From NCBI GenBank assembly GCA_900491605.1, contig UESW01004256.1, forward strand, positions 363,293 through 427,292: 64,000 nucleotides of DNA, read 5' to 3'. The translations under genes and the position numbers were made by a program. Positions 22,381 to 33,519 of this stretch are shown piece after piece. A model generated the notes under the pieces. The model was not told the DNA's origin and did not search any database. It worked only from the letters and a program-made list of their open reading frames with translations. Origin of the DNA: Calamus simplicifolius (Eukaryota; Streptophyta; Magnoliopsida; Arecales; Arecaceae). The first letter of the stretch is position 1, and every line of letters starts with the position of its first letter.

Positions 22381-22855
22381 TTCAATTTCTCAAAAACCAC
22401 TCGGTCCAGCCAAGCGACCGCCGAGGTAGCTTTCTGGTGGCCCCGCGATCATAAGGACACCCCCGGACCAGTGCGAGAAACCTCTGAGGTGGCTCGAGTC
22501 ATATGGTCTCGGTGGCTCCGAGTCAAACTCCCGGACCGGTCGAGCGACCTCTGAGGTATTTTCAAAATAACTTTAGTGGCCCCGCGATCATAAGGACACC
22601 CCCAGACCGGTGCGAAAAACCTCCGAGGCGGTTCAAGTCCTATGGTCTCGGAGGCTCCGAGTCAAACTCCCGGACCGGCCAAGCGACCCCCGAGGCATTT
22701 TCAAAATAACTTTAGTGGTCCCAAAATCATAGACACCCTGGACCGGTGCGAGAAACCTCCGGTGGTTCAAACCCTGTGGTCTCGGCAGCCCCAAGTCAAT
22801 GCCCGGGCCGGCCACGAAACCCCCGAGGCGGTTTTATTTTGGCCCCATCAATAAA
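22381..22855. repeat. About 139-base tandem repeat, three and a half units
   Basis: Each unit contains CCGCGATCATAAGGACACCC, CGGTGCGA(G/A)AAACCTC, GAGTCAAACTCCCGGACCGG and TTTTCAAAATAACTTTAGTGG in order; the units are visibly related and diverge toward the right. Within one unit two halves (gaccrgtgcgaraaacctcygaggyggt and gaccggycragcgacctctgaggt) are themselves similar. Confidence 0.85.
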
Positions 22856-24290
22856 GGCTCCCGAGCATGGTCCAATCACAGCAACTCTCGGGTCATCCTT
22901 CGGGGTTCAAAAAGAACCTGAGCCTGGTCCAAGCACCCTCAGGTCACCCTTCGGGGTTTAAAGGCTTCCGAGCATGGTCCTATCACAGCGACTCTCGGGT
23001 CACCCTTCGGGGTTCAAAAGGAACCTGAGCCTGGTCCAAGCACCCTCGGTAACCCTCCGGGGTTAAAGGCTCCTGAGCATGGTCCCATCACAGCAACTCT
23101 CGGGTCACCTTTCGGGGTTCAAAAAGAATCTGAGCCTGGTCCAAGCACCCTCAGGTCACCCTCCAGGGTTAAAGGTTCCCGAGCATGGTCCCATCACAGC
23201 GACTCTCGGGTCACCCTTCGGGGTTCAAAAGGAACCTGAGCATGGTCCAAGCACCCTCAGGTCACCCTCCGGGGTTAAAGGCTCCTGAGCATGGTCCCAT
23301 CACAGCGACTCTTGGGTCACCCTTCGGGGTTCAAAAGGAACCTGAGCCTGGTCCAAGCACCCTCAGGTCACCCTCCGGGGTTAAAGGCTCCCGAGCATGG
23401 TCCCATCACAGTGACTCTCGGGTCACCCTTCGGGGTTCAAAAGGAACCTGAGCCTGGTCCAAGCACCCTCAGGTCACCCTTCAGGGTTAAAGGCTCCCGA
23501 GCATGGTCCCATCACAGCGACTCTCGGGTCACCCTTCGGGGTTCAAAAGGAACCTGAGCCTGGTCCAAGCACCCTCAGGTTACCCTCCGGGGTTAAAGGC
23601 TTCCGAGCATGGTCCCATCACAGCGACTCTCGGGTCACCCTTCGGGGTTCAAAAGGAACCTGAGCCTGGTCCAAGCACCCTCAGGTCACCCTCCGGGGTT
23701 AAAGGCTTCCGAGCATGGTCCCATCACAGCGACTCTCGGGTCACCCTTCGGGGTTCAAAAGGAACCTGAGCCTGGTCCAAGCATCCTCAGGTCACCCTCC
23801 GGGGTTAAAGGCTCCCGAGCATGGTCCCATCACAGCGACTCTCGGGTCACCCTTCGGGTTCAAAAGGAACATGAGCCTGGTCCAAGCACCCTTAGGTCAC
23901 CCTCCGGAGTTAAAGGCTCCCGAGCATGGTCCCATCACAGTGACTCTCGGGTTACCCTTCGGGGTTCAAAAGGAACCTGAGCATGGTCCAAGCACCCTCA
24001 GGTCACCCTCCGGGGTTAAAGGCTCCCAAGCATGGTCCCATCACAGCGACTCTCGGGTCACCCTTCGGGGTTCAAAAGGAACCTGAGCCTGGTCCAAGCA
24101 CCCTCAGGTCACCCTCCGGGGTTAAAGGCTTCCGAGCATGGTCCCATCACAGCGACTCTCGAGTCACCCTTCGGGGTTCAAAAGAAACCTGAGCCTAGTC
24201 CAAGCACCCTCAGGTCACCCTCCGGGGTTAAAGTCTTCCGAGCATGGTCCCATCACAGCAACTCTCGGGTCACCCTTCGGGGTTCAAAAG
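22856..24290. repeat. 106-base tandem array, about 13.5 units, dimeric
   Basis: A highly regular array. Each 106-base unit is two related halves, 56 and 50 bases: one with GAGCATGGTCCCATCACAGC and CTCGGGTCACCCTTCGGGG, the other with GAGCCTGGTCCAAGCACCC and CAGGTCACCCTCCGGGG. Because 106 is not a multiple of three, frames rotate and short open frames recur every unit; each closes at ACCTGA. There is no sign that it is translated. Neighbouring units differ by few bases, so the array has been homogenised or expanded recently. Confidence 0.95.
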
Positions 24291-24295
24291 ACTCT

Positions 24296-24620
24296 CAACA
24301 GTTTCGTTTCTGCCCCAGCGACATCATTACGGCCTCAACGGCTTTATTGCAGCCTCATCGGCTCTATCAGCCTAGTGGCTATCAGCCTTAGTGGCTATCA
24401 GCCTTAGCGGCTCTATCGCAGCCTCATCGGCTCTATCAACCTCAATGGTTTCGTTTCAGCCCCAGCAGCTCTATCAGCCTCAACGGTATTATTACAGCCT
24501 TAGCGGCTCTATCTCTCTGCCTCATCGGCTCTATCAACCTCAACGGTTTTATTGCAGCCTCGTTGGCTCTATCTCTCAGCCTCAGCGCCATTAGTGTAGC
24601 TCCATCAGCTCTATTTTTGC
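24296..24620. repeat. Irregular short repeat, CAGCCT..CGGCTCTATC
   Basis: Roughly 20-30-base variants of CAGCCTCATCGGCTCTATC and CAGCCTCAACGG follow the 106-base array. It is less regular and more diverged. Confidence 0.8.
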
Positions 24621-24785
24621 CTTGCCAACTAGTTGACGAGCGTTCCCCCCAAAAAATTGGGCGTACACTGCTTTAAGTGGCGGGCACAAGGTAATAAACA
24701 TACCCCCAATGTTACTTAAAAATTTTTACACTCATTCAGCTTGGTTAGTGCAGGACCTACAAGCTCAAGGAGTATAGAGGGCATC

Positions 24786-26678
24786 TGATAGGACCAGTTA
24801 ACAGGCCCATGGGCAATAAAAACAGAAATTTTCAAACAATTTTTTAGGCGGACATCTTCGGCGGCCTTCCTAAGTGGCTTAGTTCCTAGGCGGCCTCGCT
24901 GGCCTACTAGATTTTCTCTTCAAAGACGCAGTGGGCATTTAATTTCATCCACAGCTTTGCTCTCTGTTGCAACAAGCGTCCGTCATAATGAAGAGAGAGA
25001 ACAAGAGGGAAAAAGAGCTATGTGATGTGAGTGGGTTCTTCTAAGGACCGCCTTTTGTCATTAATGTCCCATAGGCAAATCAATGGGCAGCATTTAATGA
25101 TACAGAGACGGAAGAAAATCCTAGACGGCCCCGACACTCCCATGACGGCGGCCAAGAGCAGCCTAGACGGCCCCCGACACCCCCATGACGGCGGCCAAGA
25201 GCAGCCTAGACAGCCCTGAGCAATCTTAGATGGCCCCCGACACTCCCATGATGACGGCCAAGAGCAGCCTAGATGGCCCCCGACACTCCCATGACGGCGG
25301 CCAAGAGCAGCCTAGACGGCCCCGAGCAATCCAAGACGACCCCCGACACTCCCATGACGGCGGCCAAGAGCAGCCTAGACGGCCACCGACACCCCCATGA
25401 TGGCGACCAAGAGCAGCCTAGACGACCCGAGCAATCCTAGACGGCCCCTGACACTCCCATGACGGCGGCCAAGAGTAGCCTAGACGGCCCCGAGCAATCT
25501 TAGACGGCCCCCAACACTCCCATGATGGCGGCCAAGAGCAGCCTAGACGGCTCTCGAGCAATCCTAGACGGCCCCGACACTCCCATGACGGCGGCCAAGA
25601 GCAATCCTAGATGGCCCTGAGCAATCCTAGGCGGCCTCACCGGACCCAGGTCCCACAGATGCCTTCCTGGCCTTAGCCAGCAACGGCCTCGTGGAGCAGA
25701 GGCCCTAGGCGGCCACCAGCGTCCCTAGGCGGCCTGCTTCTCCCAGCCAGCAAGCTCCTCCTAGCCTGCCATCTATGGTGGCCCCTCGCCCAACGGCCGC
25801 GACCTTCCGCGGACCTTTCAACTCTACACGCCGGGTAGAGAGTACGGTCTCCATAGCTCACCAGGGGCCAGGTCCAGGCAATAGAATTGGATGAAGGGGA
25901 GATATAGCTTCTCCACATGTCAGGTGGCATAGGCGTGAGCCAGAGGCATCCTTGAGTGGCCTATGAGTCCGAGGGTACTATTAGCATTTATTTAATTCAA
26001 GAAGGGACTCATGGAGACTAAACAAGGACTCTGGCCATTAAATAAATATTTAAGATCAATGTACCAGAAAAGGTCAGCTATGCACACTCGATTACGGATG
26101 AAATCATGACTTGCATGAGGTAGGGCGATGCTTTTAGCTTTGACATGTCACTAAAAGATAATGCTTGCAGCTCTGACATGCCACTAAGAAGAAGTGTCTT
26201 TATAAAAGCTTCAACAGGTGGCAGCACTTCAGGTCTCACAGATATTAATCCTGATATTTTATCTACCAAAAGTCCTCAATCATCATGACACCCCCAACCA
26301 CTCAGATCAGATAAGCCCCAAAAGTCATGGTCCATCATAAGGACCCATGTGGCTCAATTCCACTAAATGGCAAAGATCCAAGCCACTCAGGCAAAAGACA
26401 AAGTCCAAAGATAAATAAAAAGAAGTAAAAGGGACCTCCGATCAGGTAACTCCAGAAACTCAACATGCTCATTCTGAGCCCCTCTCTCTTTTTTTTCGAG
26501 CTTTCTCAAGCTAATGGCTGTTGCCCAGAGCACTAACTTGAGCGTTGGAGGGTCCCCGTCGGAATACCCGGCCATGGGACTTCTTACATGCTTTGAAGAC
26601 AAAGGAAGGGCCCCGATATTTCTATGGAGGAACGACCGACGCTCAAGGACGCCAGCTCAAAGTGATCGGGCATCAAAA
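24786..26678 (+). repeat. 3' LTR of the LARD-like element
   Basis: Begins TGATAGG and ends CATCAAAA, followed by GTATC. It is 267 bases longer than the left LTR, most of it from extra minisatellite units at 25110-25640. Confidence 0.85.
25110..25640. repeat. LTR minisatellite, right copy (expanded)
   Basis: The same modules as 20085-20320 in about ten or more units with shuffled order of the GAGCAATC and GACACTCCC modules. Confidence 0.85.
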
Positions 26679-26683
26679 GTATC
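26679..26683. repeat. Target site duplication GTATC (right)
   Basis: Exact copy of 19737-19741. Confidence 0.85.
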
Positions 26684-28110
26684 TTTTCTCTTTCATTATA
26701 CCTCTTCATCCTGATTGATTAACTTAGATTTTGAAGAACATTTCAATGTCCAAGCCTTGATTCGTTGCATTATTTTAACCATGGAAAGAAGATGAAATCA
26801 TACCCTGTATATCACATGGGTTATATATGCTTGTTTCACGTTTGAATCAAAACATTTCATTGACCAAAAATATACTTAGGACAATGTAAATTCATGCTAA
26901 AATCTATAACCTCAACGTGGATGAATATTTTAGGGACGTTAACTAACCCAAATGAAATCGATAGTTTTAGATCATCGATAACTAGGATTGAAAGTGGGCT
27001 CAAATTGGCCCAAGGCCTATCATGCCAGCCTAACTTCAAGTCAGACTATAGGAACAATCTTTGTGCACAAAGTCTTTGTGCACAGCTTCTGTGCACCAGA
27101 TGTGAGCGCATATATGAGGTGCGTCGTGGCCCAATGGACCATTTCATGCGCGCTTGTATTGGAGTGCGATCAATGCGCACGCTCGATACGTGCCTTTGTG
27201 CATCGAAAGCGATGCATAAAGATATTTTTCAGATTATAAGGTAGTTCCAAACTAATTCGGATTGGGCTTAGGCTTAAAATTAATATTTAAAAAACTTTTG
27301 GATCAGCCTTGAACTCCTCGGCCTAACCTAAACCCATCCCAATGCTCAAGCTCGAAGAAGGCTCAATATTAACCCTTGTTAGGTTTAAAATTAGCCCAAA
27401 TACAATCTCAAATCTTAAAATATGGTATGTCTTTTAAATTTTATATTAAATTTTTTATCAATTTTATGAGAACAACTCTCCGTATCATAACAATTTTTCT
27501 AACATAATTAGATTTAATTATTTTAAATGCTCCTTGTTATTGTACAAATATTTAAAAATTAAAAATTAACTTTGTTGGCTCAATTTGGCTCAAATGGATT
27601 GTTATGGATTGACTCAATTAAATTATAGGCCAAGCTTGAGCCGAGCTTAAGCTTGAATTCTATACAAAAAAAAAAAAGACTTGAGCGCAACCCAAAACCA
27701 AAAAAAAAATCATCAGGCTAAGCTTTGGCAGGTGTAGAGCGACCTAGCCTAACCCACTTTTAACCCTATTAATAATCCTCGTCCTAAAGTGATTTTATCG
27801 GCCATTGATTTTAGATTGTCATGTTTCATAGGCTTTATCTCAATGATTTATCTGAGTCATCGATTAAAGGTCTTCAAATATCTGCAATTAAGCTGTTTCA
27901 TATACTATAGAAATTTAAAATCGCTAACCATATAATACTATAACTACAATGATCTTTTATCATTATTTATTATTTATTATTATAATATTTAAATTAAATT
28001 ATTAATTTTAATAATATTATATTACGATATATTATAATGAATTTATAATATAATAGCATATTATTATATTATATTATTATAGATAATACTATATTATTAT
28101 TTAAATTCTG
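26684..28110. other. AT-rich spacer, possibly holding a decayed TIR element
   Basis: No gene. GTGCAC palindromes cluster at about 27060-27103. Stretches at about 26985-27005 (GGATTGAAAGTGGGCT) and the reverse complement of about 27758-27775 (GGGTTAAAAGTGGGTT) form an imperfect inverted pair that could be the ends of an old DNA transposon. Confidence 0.35.
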
Positions 28111-28680
28111 TTTTTTTTTTTTTGTACAAACGGGAATCACACCACTCTAGGGTGACTCAGTCCCACACTATCAGAATACAAAAGTAAGTTCAAACCAGGA
28201 GGACACCAATCACCGAGCTTCCAGCACCAGAATCCAGAATGATCAGCCACTCTAGCGGCGATCCAGTCAGCCGCTGAGTTGGCTTCCCTGAAGATATGGC
28301 TAATCTGTATGCTGTGAACCTCCTGTAGGAGAGAACGAATATCAGAGATCAAAGGGTTGGTAGGCGACTGCGTGCAGTGATCCTGGCGAAGCCATCGAAT
28401 CACCGTGAGGGCATCACCTCAAGGATAATACGACGGGCATCGAGACTGCGGATAGCACAGGAAACTCCAGCCCAAGCAGCATAAAGCTCCGCAAGCGGCA
28501 CCGACGAATCGAGATGTCCAAATCCCCCAGCAGCAATCATAGTTCCGTCAGAACCCCGAATGACATAACCCGATCTGGTAGATCTGCCTCGAACACTCCC
28601 ATCAAAGTTGATTTTGATAAACCCTGGAGGGGGGGCTGTTATTTTTTTCATCCTTGCATCCAACACCAAAGACGATGCAT
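28111..28680 (-). mobile_element. 5'-truncated LINE, RNase H domain and poly(A)
   Basis: On the minus strand the RNase H fold type found at the C-terminus of plant L1 LINEs is readable: FIKINFDGSVRG, GGFGHLDSSVPLAELYA, then WLRQDH..NPLISDIRSLL, IFREANSAADWIA. One frame shift at about 28417-28418 splits it. The T run at 28111-28123 on the plus strand is the poly(A) tail on the minus strand, marking the 3' end. I could not define a target duplication in the AT-rich flanks. Confidence 0.75.
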
Positions 28681-29021
28681 TTGAATATAATTTAATTTAC
28701 CTCATGGCATATACTATATAACATTCTATTATAATTAATATAATGCTATTAATATATATTTGTATGATTTTATGGGTTTAAATTATATTTTATGAACATA
28801 AAAATAATACCATATTTTTTTTCTATGTATGATATGTAGGAGATATATTTTGATTATAAATCTTCGAATAAGATCTCAATACATAAATAATCTTAAATAT
28901 TCATCCTCAAGGATAAATATGGAATCATAAAATTAAATAATAATTTTTAAAGTAGAAATAATTTATAATAATCATCAAATGCCATGAAATGCTGCGATTC
29001 TAAAGCATTGATAACAACTTC
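28681..29021. other. AT-rich spacer between the LINE fragment and hAT element
   Basis: Nothing recognisable beyond A/T-rich low-complexity sequence. Confidence 0.5.
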
Positions 29022-29029
29022 GGATGGAT

Positions 29030-29951
29030 TAGGGATGGCAACGGCCCAAGGATGGCATGGGGCTACCTCTATTGATTCCCGTCCCTATTAGAAAAAATGT
29101 CCCCATTCCCCATCCCGTTAAGCCGTTATAGTTAACGGGACGGGAACCGGAATACCCGATCGGATAAATGGGTACTCGTTTAACCATTTACATAAAAAAA
29201 AATTATTTTATTAAATTTATAATTTTTAAAAACTTAAAAAATACTAATAGAAAAGTACGACACTATCATGCACATTTTCAATTCCACTCTCAAACTTGTT
29301 AACCCCTCTTTCATAATCAGATTTAAAATATGTGTAGCACACCTCATTTGAAAGATTGTCCTCCCAAAATAATTGCACCTCGATCAATCTAACTTACTAT
29401 CAATATTTCAATCCAACAATATCTTCATAAGTTTGTCACACAGAACATCAGAGGTGTTTGGAGCAGGCATGTAAACAAACCTATCAAATTCAAATAATTA
29501 TAATATTAATATAATAGATATAAGATTAAAATAATAAGTAGAAATGAATTAGTACCTCAATATGCAATTTCTTAACATCCAATCATCATCAATGTAATGT
29601 GCTGCGACCATAATGTAATATGTGCCATGACCACCATGTAATGCTTTTTTTATTCGAAGAAGTCCACGTATCAATAGTGATTCAAACATATTTTACTATA
29701 TATATTTTATTTATTTTTAATATTTAATATATTATATATATATATATATATATAATTGAAATATATTATATTAAAGCTAACAAGGATGAAAATGGGTATA
29801 CGGGGATGGGGCAAAGAATACTATTTCAGGTTGTTTATCCGTTTAGCCGTTAACGAATAATCTTCGTTACTCGTTAAGCTTGAAGATTTTTGATTCGTTA
29901 AAAATAGTACCGATCGAATAAACGTTTGAACAGAAAAAATTGCCATCCCTA
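29030..29951 (-). mobile_element. Defective hAT transposon
   Basis: Perfect 12-base terminal inverted repeats TAGGGATGGCAA / TTGCCATCCCTA, a hAT-type end, bound 922 bases. Eight-base flanks GGATGGAT (29022-29029) and GTATGGAT (29952-29959) match at seven of eight positions, as expected for a hAT target duplication. On the minus strand at about 29270-29480 broken frames read VYMPAPNTSDVLCDKLMKIL and MRCATHILNLIMKEGL, matching the plant hAT transposase core (CAHILNLI is the usual form). Most of the transposase is gone, so the copy cannot move itself. Confidence 0.75.
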
Positions 29952-29986
29952 GTATGGATCAACCACATGCACCCTTAGCTTAAATG

Positions 29987-29996
29987 GCTAAGATCT
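29987..29996. repeat. LINE target site duplication (left)
   Basis: GCTAAGATCT, identical to 33250-33259 directly after the poly(A) tail. Confidence 0.7.
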
Positions 29997-32900
29997 TGGG
30001 GCATTATGGCTCTATGGCGGGATCCCTCTATTCATATTGATGCTTTTCATCGTTGTCACCAGTAGGTGGCCCTCGTTGTTTCGAAGGGGTCTGCTCCGCC
30101 CTGGCTGCTTCTGGGTGTCTATGCAAGTATGGATTATCGGGAGCGACGTGGACTTTGGTATGAGATTCTCACTTTATTATCTCAAGGCTTCCCCTCCCTC
30201 ATTTCTGGTGATTTCAATTGTATTGTGGGTGCCTCAGAGAAGCGTGGGGTTGCCGGTTTGTGGATAATCCGAACTCTGGTGAGTTTCGCTCCTTTATTTC
30301 CTCTACAGGGCTCTTTGACCTGGGTTTCTCGGGCTCGCAGTTTACGTGGTGTAATAACCGCCAGGGCTCAGCTCATGTTTAGGAACGTCTGGATCGGGCT
30401 ATGGCCTCTTCTAGTTGGTTGCAGGCTTTTCCCCGAGCTTCTACCACTCATCTCCCTCAGATAGCATCGGACCATTGCCCTTTGCTCATCTCCACTGAGC
30501 CATCTTCTCTGTGTCAGGGACCTTTTTGGTTTGAGCAGTTTTGGACGTATTATTCTTCGACTCGGTCTTTGATTCATCAGGTTTAGCATTAGCCGGTCCA
30601 AGGGAGTTCTACCAACCACCTATCTCGCCGCCTTGAACTAGCGAAGCGTAGTCTCTTGAGGTGGCATAGTAGGGAGGTGGGGAATATCTTGCAGCGAGTG
30701 CAGGCTGTGGAAGCTGATATTGCTTCTTTTCAGATGAAGGAGAATCAGGATGGTTGCCTTTTAGAGACAGATCATCGGTCCCTTAGACGGTGTTTGGCAT
30801 TGCATCACTCCTTGCTTAGTCAGCAGGAGACCTTTTGGCGTCAGCGATCTCAGATTCAATGGCTTCAGGACGGAGACCGCAATACCAGATTTTTTCATTA
30901 GCCACCTTGGCCCGGCGTGCGTCCAATCGGATCCGGCTCATCTGTGATGAGGAGGGGAATATCCTTGAGGATGATAAGGCTATTTGGGAGCAGATTGTCC
31001 ACTTCTTTCAGTCCCGTTGGGCAGAGCAGTCACGCAGTGGCTTCCCTCTCATACCTGTTTTTCAGGCTGCTAGGGTTTCTGATGCTGATAATGGTATGCT
31101 TATGCGGATGGTCATGGCAGAGGAGATTCGTTCTGCTGTTTGGGCCCTAGGGCCTAATAAGACCCCAGGACCGGATGGATTTCCTCCTGATATCTTCCGT
31201 CATTACTGGGATATAGTCGGGCAGGATGTCATTTTGGCTATCCAGTCTATATTCTCCTCTAGATCTCTCCCTCGGGACTGGCAACAGACTTTTGTTTCCT
31301 TTGTCCCTAAGCGTTCGAATGCTTTGCTTCCTCAGCATTATCAGCCTATAAGCTTGTGTACCACCCTATATAAAGTCCGTGCTAGTCTATTAGTCACTCA
31401 GTTGCAGGGTGTGATTCCCCGTTTGATATCTTTGGAGCAGGAGGCTTTTAGCCGTGGTTGTAGTATCACTGATAATGCCATCATTGCCCAGGAGTTTATG
31501 CATGATCTCCAACGAGCATCTGCTAGTCATAGTCTTACACTATCAAGTTGGACATGGAAAGAGCTTATGATAGGATTAGTTGGATATTTCTTCGGCAAAC
31601 GCTTTGGGAGTTTGAGTTTGTTGATCTTTTCATAGATTGGGTTATGGCGTGCATCTAGAGGCCTACTTTTTCTATTCTTATTAATGGCTGTCCGACTGGA
31701 TTCTTTCTCTCAGCCATGGGTCTTCGTCAGGGTTGCCCCCTCTCCCCCTTCCTATTCATACTATGTGATGATCATCTCTCTCATGCTTTTACTTAGGCCA
31801 TAGGGCCGTCTCAACTGCAGCCTTATTTGCCCAGGCCCCATGGTCCCCCTCTCTCTCACCTTCTCTTTGCAGACGACTGTATCTTTCTTAGTCCTGCTTT
31901 TGATCAGAATGCGGCTGATTTCTCTGCTATCCTTCTTCTTACTGCCAGGCTTCCGGTTAGCAGGTCAACTTACAGAAATCTGTTCTATGTTTCAGCCCTT
32001 CGACCTCTCTCCGCCACCATGCTGTCATCTCCCAATTGTTTGGAATCTCAACTTTCTCTGACCGCCTGTCTTACCTCGGGATCCCCATTATGGAGCGTCG
32101 TCCCCGTCAACATGATTTTAAGGACCTTGGCCATCGGATTTCTGATCGATTGGATCGTTGGTAGGTCTCTGGTCTCTCTATGATGGGGCGTATTACATTG
32201 CTTTGATCTATTCTTATATCTCTTCCCCTTTACATGTTGTCCAACGCCCTAATTTCGTCTATCTGTCTTCACCGGATAGAGCGTCGGTTCCGCGACTTCC
32301 TTTGGGCTTCGATGCAAGGGGGCCATGGTCTTCACCTTCTTTCTTGGGATGTTATTTGTTTGCCTACTCGAGAGGGTGGATTAGGGATTCAGACTTTGGC
32401 GGTTCGCAGAGAGGCTCTTCTCGCTAAGCATGCTTCCAGATTCATTATGGACCTTTATTTGTTTTGGAGCTCTGTCATGCAAGGCAGATATGGTGGCTAG
32501 ACTCCCGATTCGGTCTTTCATCCTTCCCGAGGCTGTTCCTACTTTTGGAGAGTGATCTGCTAGTATGCCCCTACTATCATGTCTAATATTCACTAGATGA
32601 TTAGGGATGGTAGTTCTGTTAATGTTACTCAGGATAGCTGATCTTCCTCTATCCCGTTGGTCGACTTTCCGCAGCTCTGATGTTGATCCATCTATGCCAG
32701 TTTCTGCTTTGATTAGCCAAGATAGTTTGGCCTGGCATGTCCCTATGATGTCCCGGCTTTTTGGGGCGGAGGTTGTGCATAGGATCCTTGCCATCCCTCT
32801 TGCTTCCTCTGCTGTTACTGATACCATACTTTGGGGTCGATCCTGCATCCCACGAGCCCCTACGAGAGACCTTGTTGACGGCTTTCGGCCTCGAATTTCG

Positions 32901-33249
32901 CAACTGAATGATGTGGCTTGGATATGGCGTTTGCCCATCCACTCCAGAATTTAGCTCTTTTTATGGAAGCTTGTGTGGGATCATCTTCCCACTTGTTCTC
33001 TTTTAGTTAGCCGCGGTCTTTTCATTTCGCCTTTTTGCCCGATATGTGGCCTTCAAATGAAATGGTTGAGCACGCCATTCTACCTGTTCTCGTGCAACAC
33101 TGATTTAGCAGCAGCTTCATTGTACCCCATGGATTCCAAAGGAGGGATCCACCCGGCTTTCTTTACTGCTTGCCATCCGTCTGTCTGCCATGCAACTTGC
33201 ACCAAAGTGGTATGATAGTCCGTTTGTGTATATATAAAAATAAAAAAAA
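29997..33249 (+). mobile_element. 5'-truncated L1-type LINE
   Basis: A non-LTR element bounded by the 10-base target duplication GCTAAGATCT (29987-29996 and 33250-33259) and ending in an A-rich tail (33229-33249). Broken frames give endonuclease (LISGDFNCIVGASEKRG, about 30205-30255; SDHCPLLI, about 30470), a DGDRNTRFFH linker (about 30870-30900), reverse transcriptase (GPNKTPGPDGFPPDIFRHYW at about 31150-31210; GLRQGCPLSPFLF at about 31720-31760; FADD at about 31868) and a zinc-binding zf-RVT segment (LWDHLPT..CPICG, about 32960-33055). ORF1 and the start of the endonuclease are missing. Stops and shifts throughout make it inactive. Confidence 0.85.
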
Positions 33250-33259
33250 GCTAAGATCT
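33250..33259. repeat. LINE target site duplication (right)
   Basis: GCTAAGATCT directly after the A-rich tail. Confidence 0.7.
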
Positions 33260-33519
33260 AGGCAGCTAGAATACAACTGGTGAGCATTTATTCACCCTAA
33301 AATGTAGCCAATCCAAATGAATAGTTTAACATTGTTGCACAATTATTTCTTGCCAAAAACTATAAAAAATTAAAGAAAATAAAAGGACAAGAAAGAAAGA
33401 AACATAACAGAAGAAGACTTCACAATATTATTGAGTGTCCACAATTCATCAACCCTGAAATTTATTGTCAGACAATTGACCGGAAGCAAACAAAGAACAT
33501 CAGCAGCAGCAGCAGAAAC

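Larger units (their letters stand above)
19742..26678 (+). mobile_element. Complete non-autonomous gypsy-type LTR element (LARD-like)
   Basis: Direct LTRs of 1626 and 1893 bases, a perfect 5-base target duplication and a primer-binding region after the left LTR define a 6.9-kb insertion. The 3.4-kb interior carries only a broken N-terminal gag segment followed by three successive tandem-repeat arrays. There is no protease, reverse transcriptase, RNase H or integrase. In two aligned LTR stretches that I compared (120 bases in all, 20941-21060 against 26251-26370) six differences are all transitions, the usual signature of methylated-cytosine decay. Its LTR end, primer region and gag start match the gypsy element at 57.5-60.95 kb, the likely source of its proteins. 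Confidence 0.85.

Noticed and set aside
22902..24391. Series of 70-123-codon open frames starting every 106 bases
   Set aside because: They are the same array read in rotating frames (106 is not a multiple of three) and each closes at ACCTGA. No start context, no protein family.
32381..32938. 185-codon frame on the minus strand
   Set aside because: Antisense to the LINE; no protein signature.
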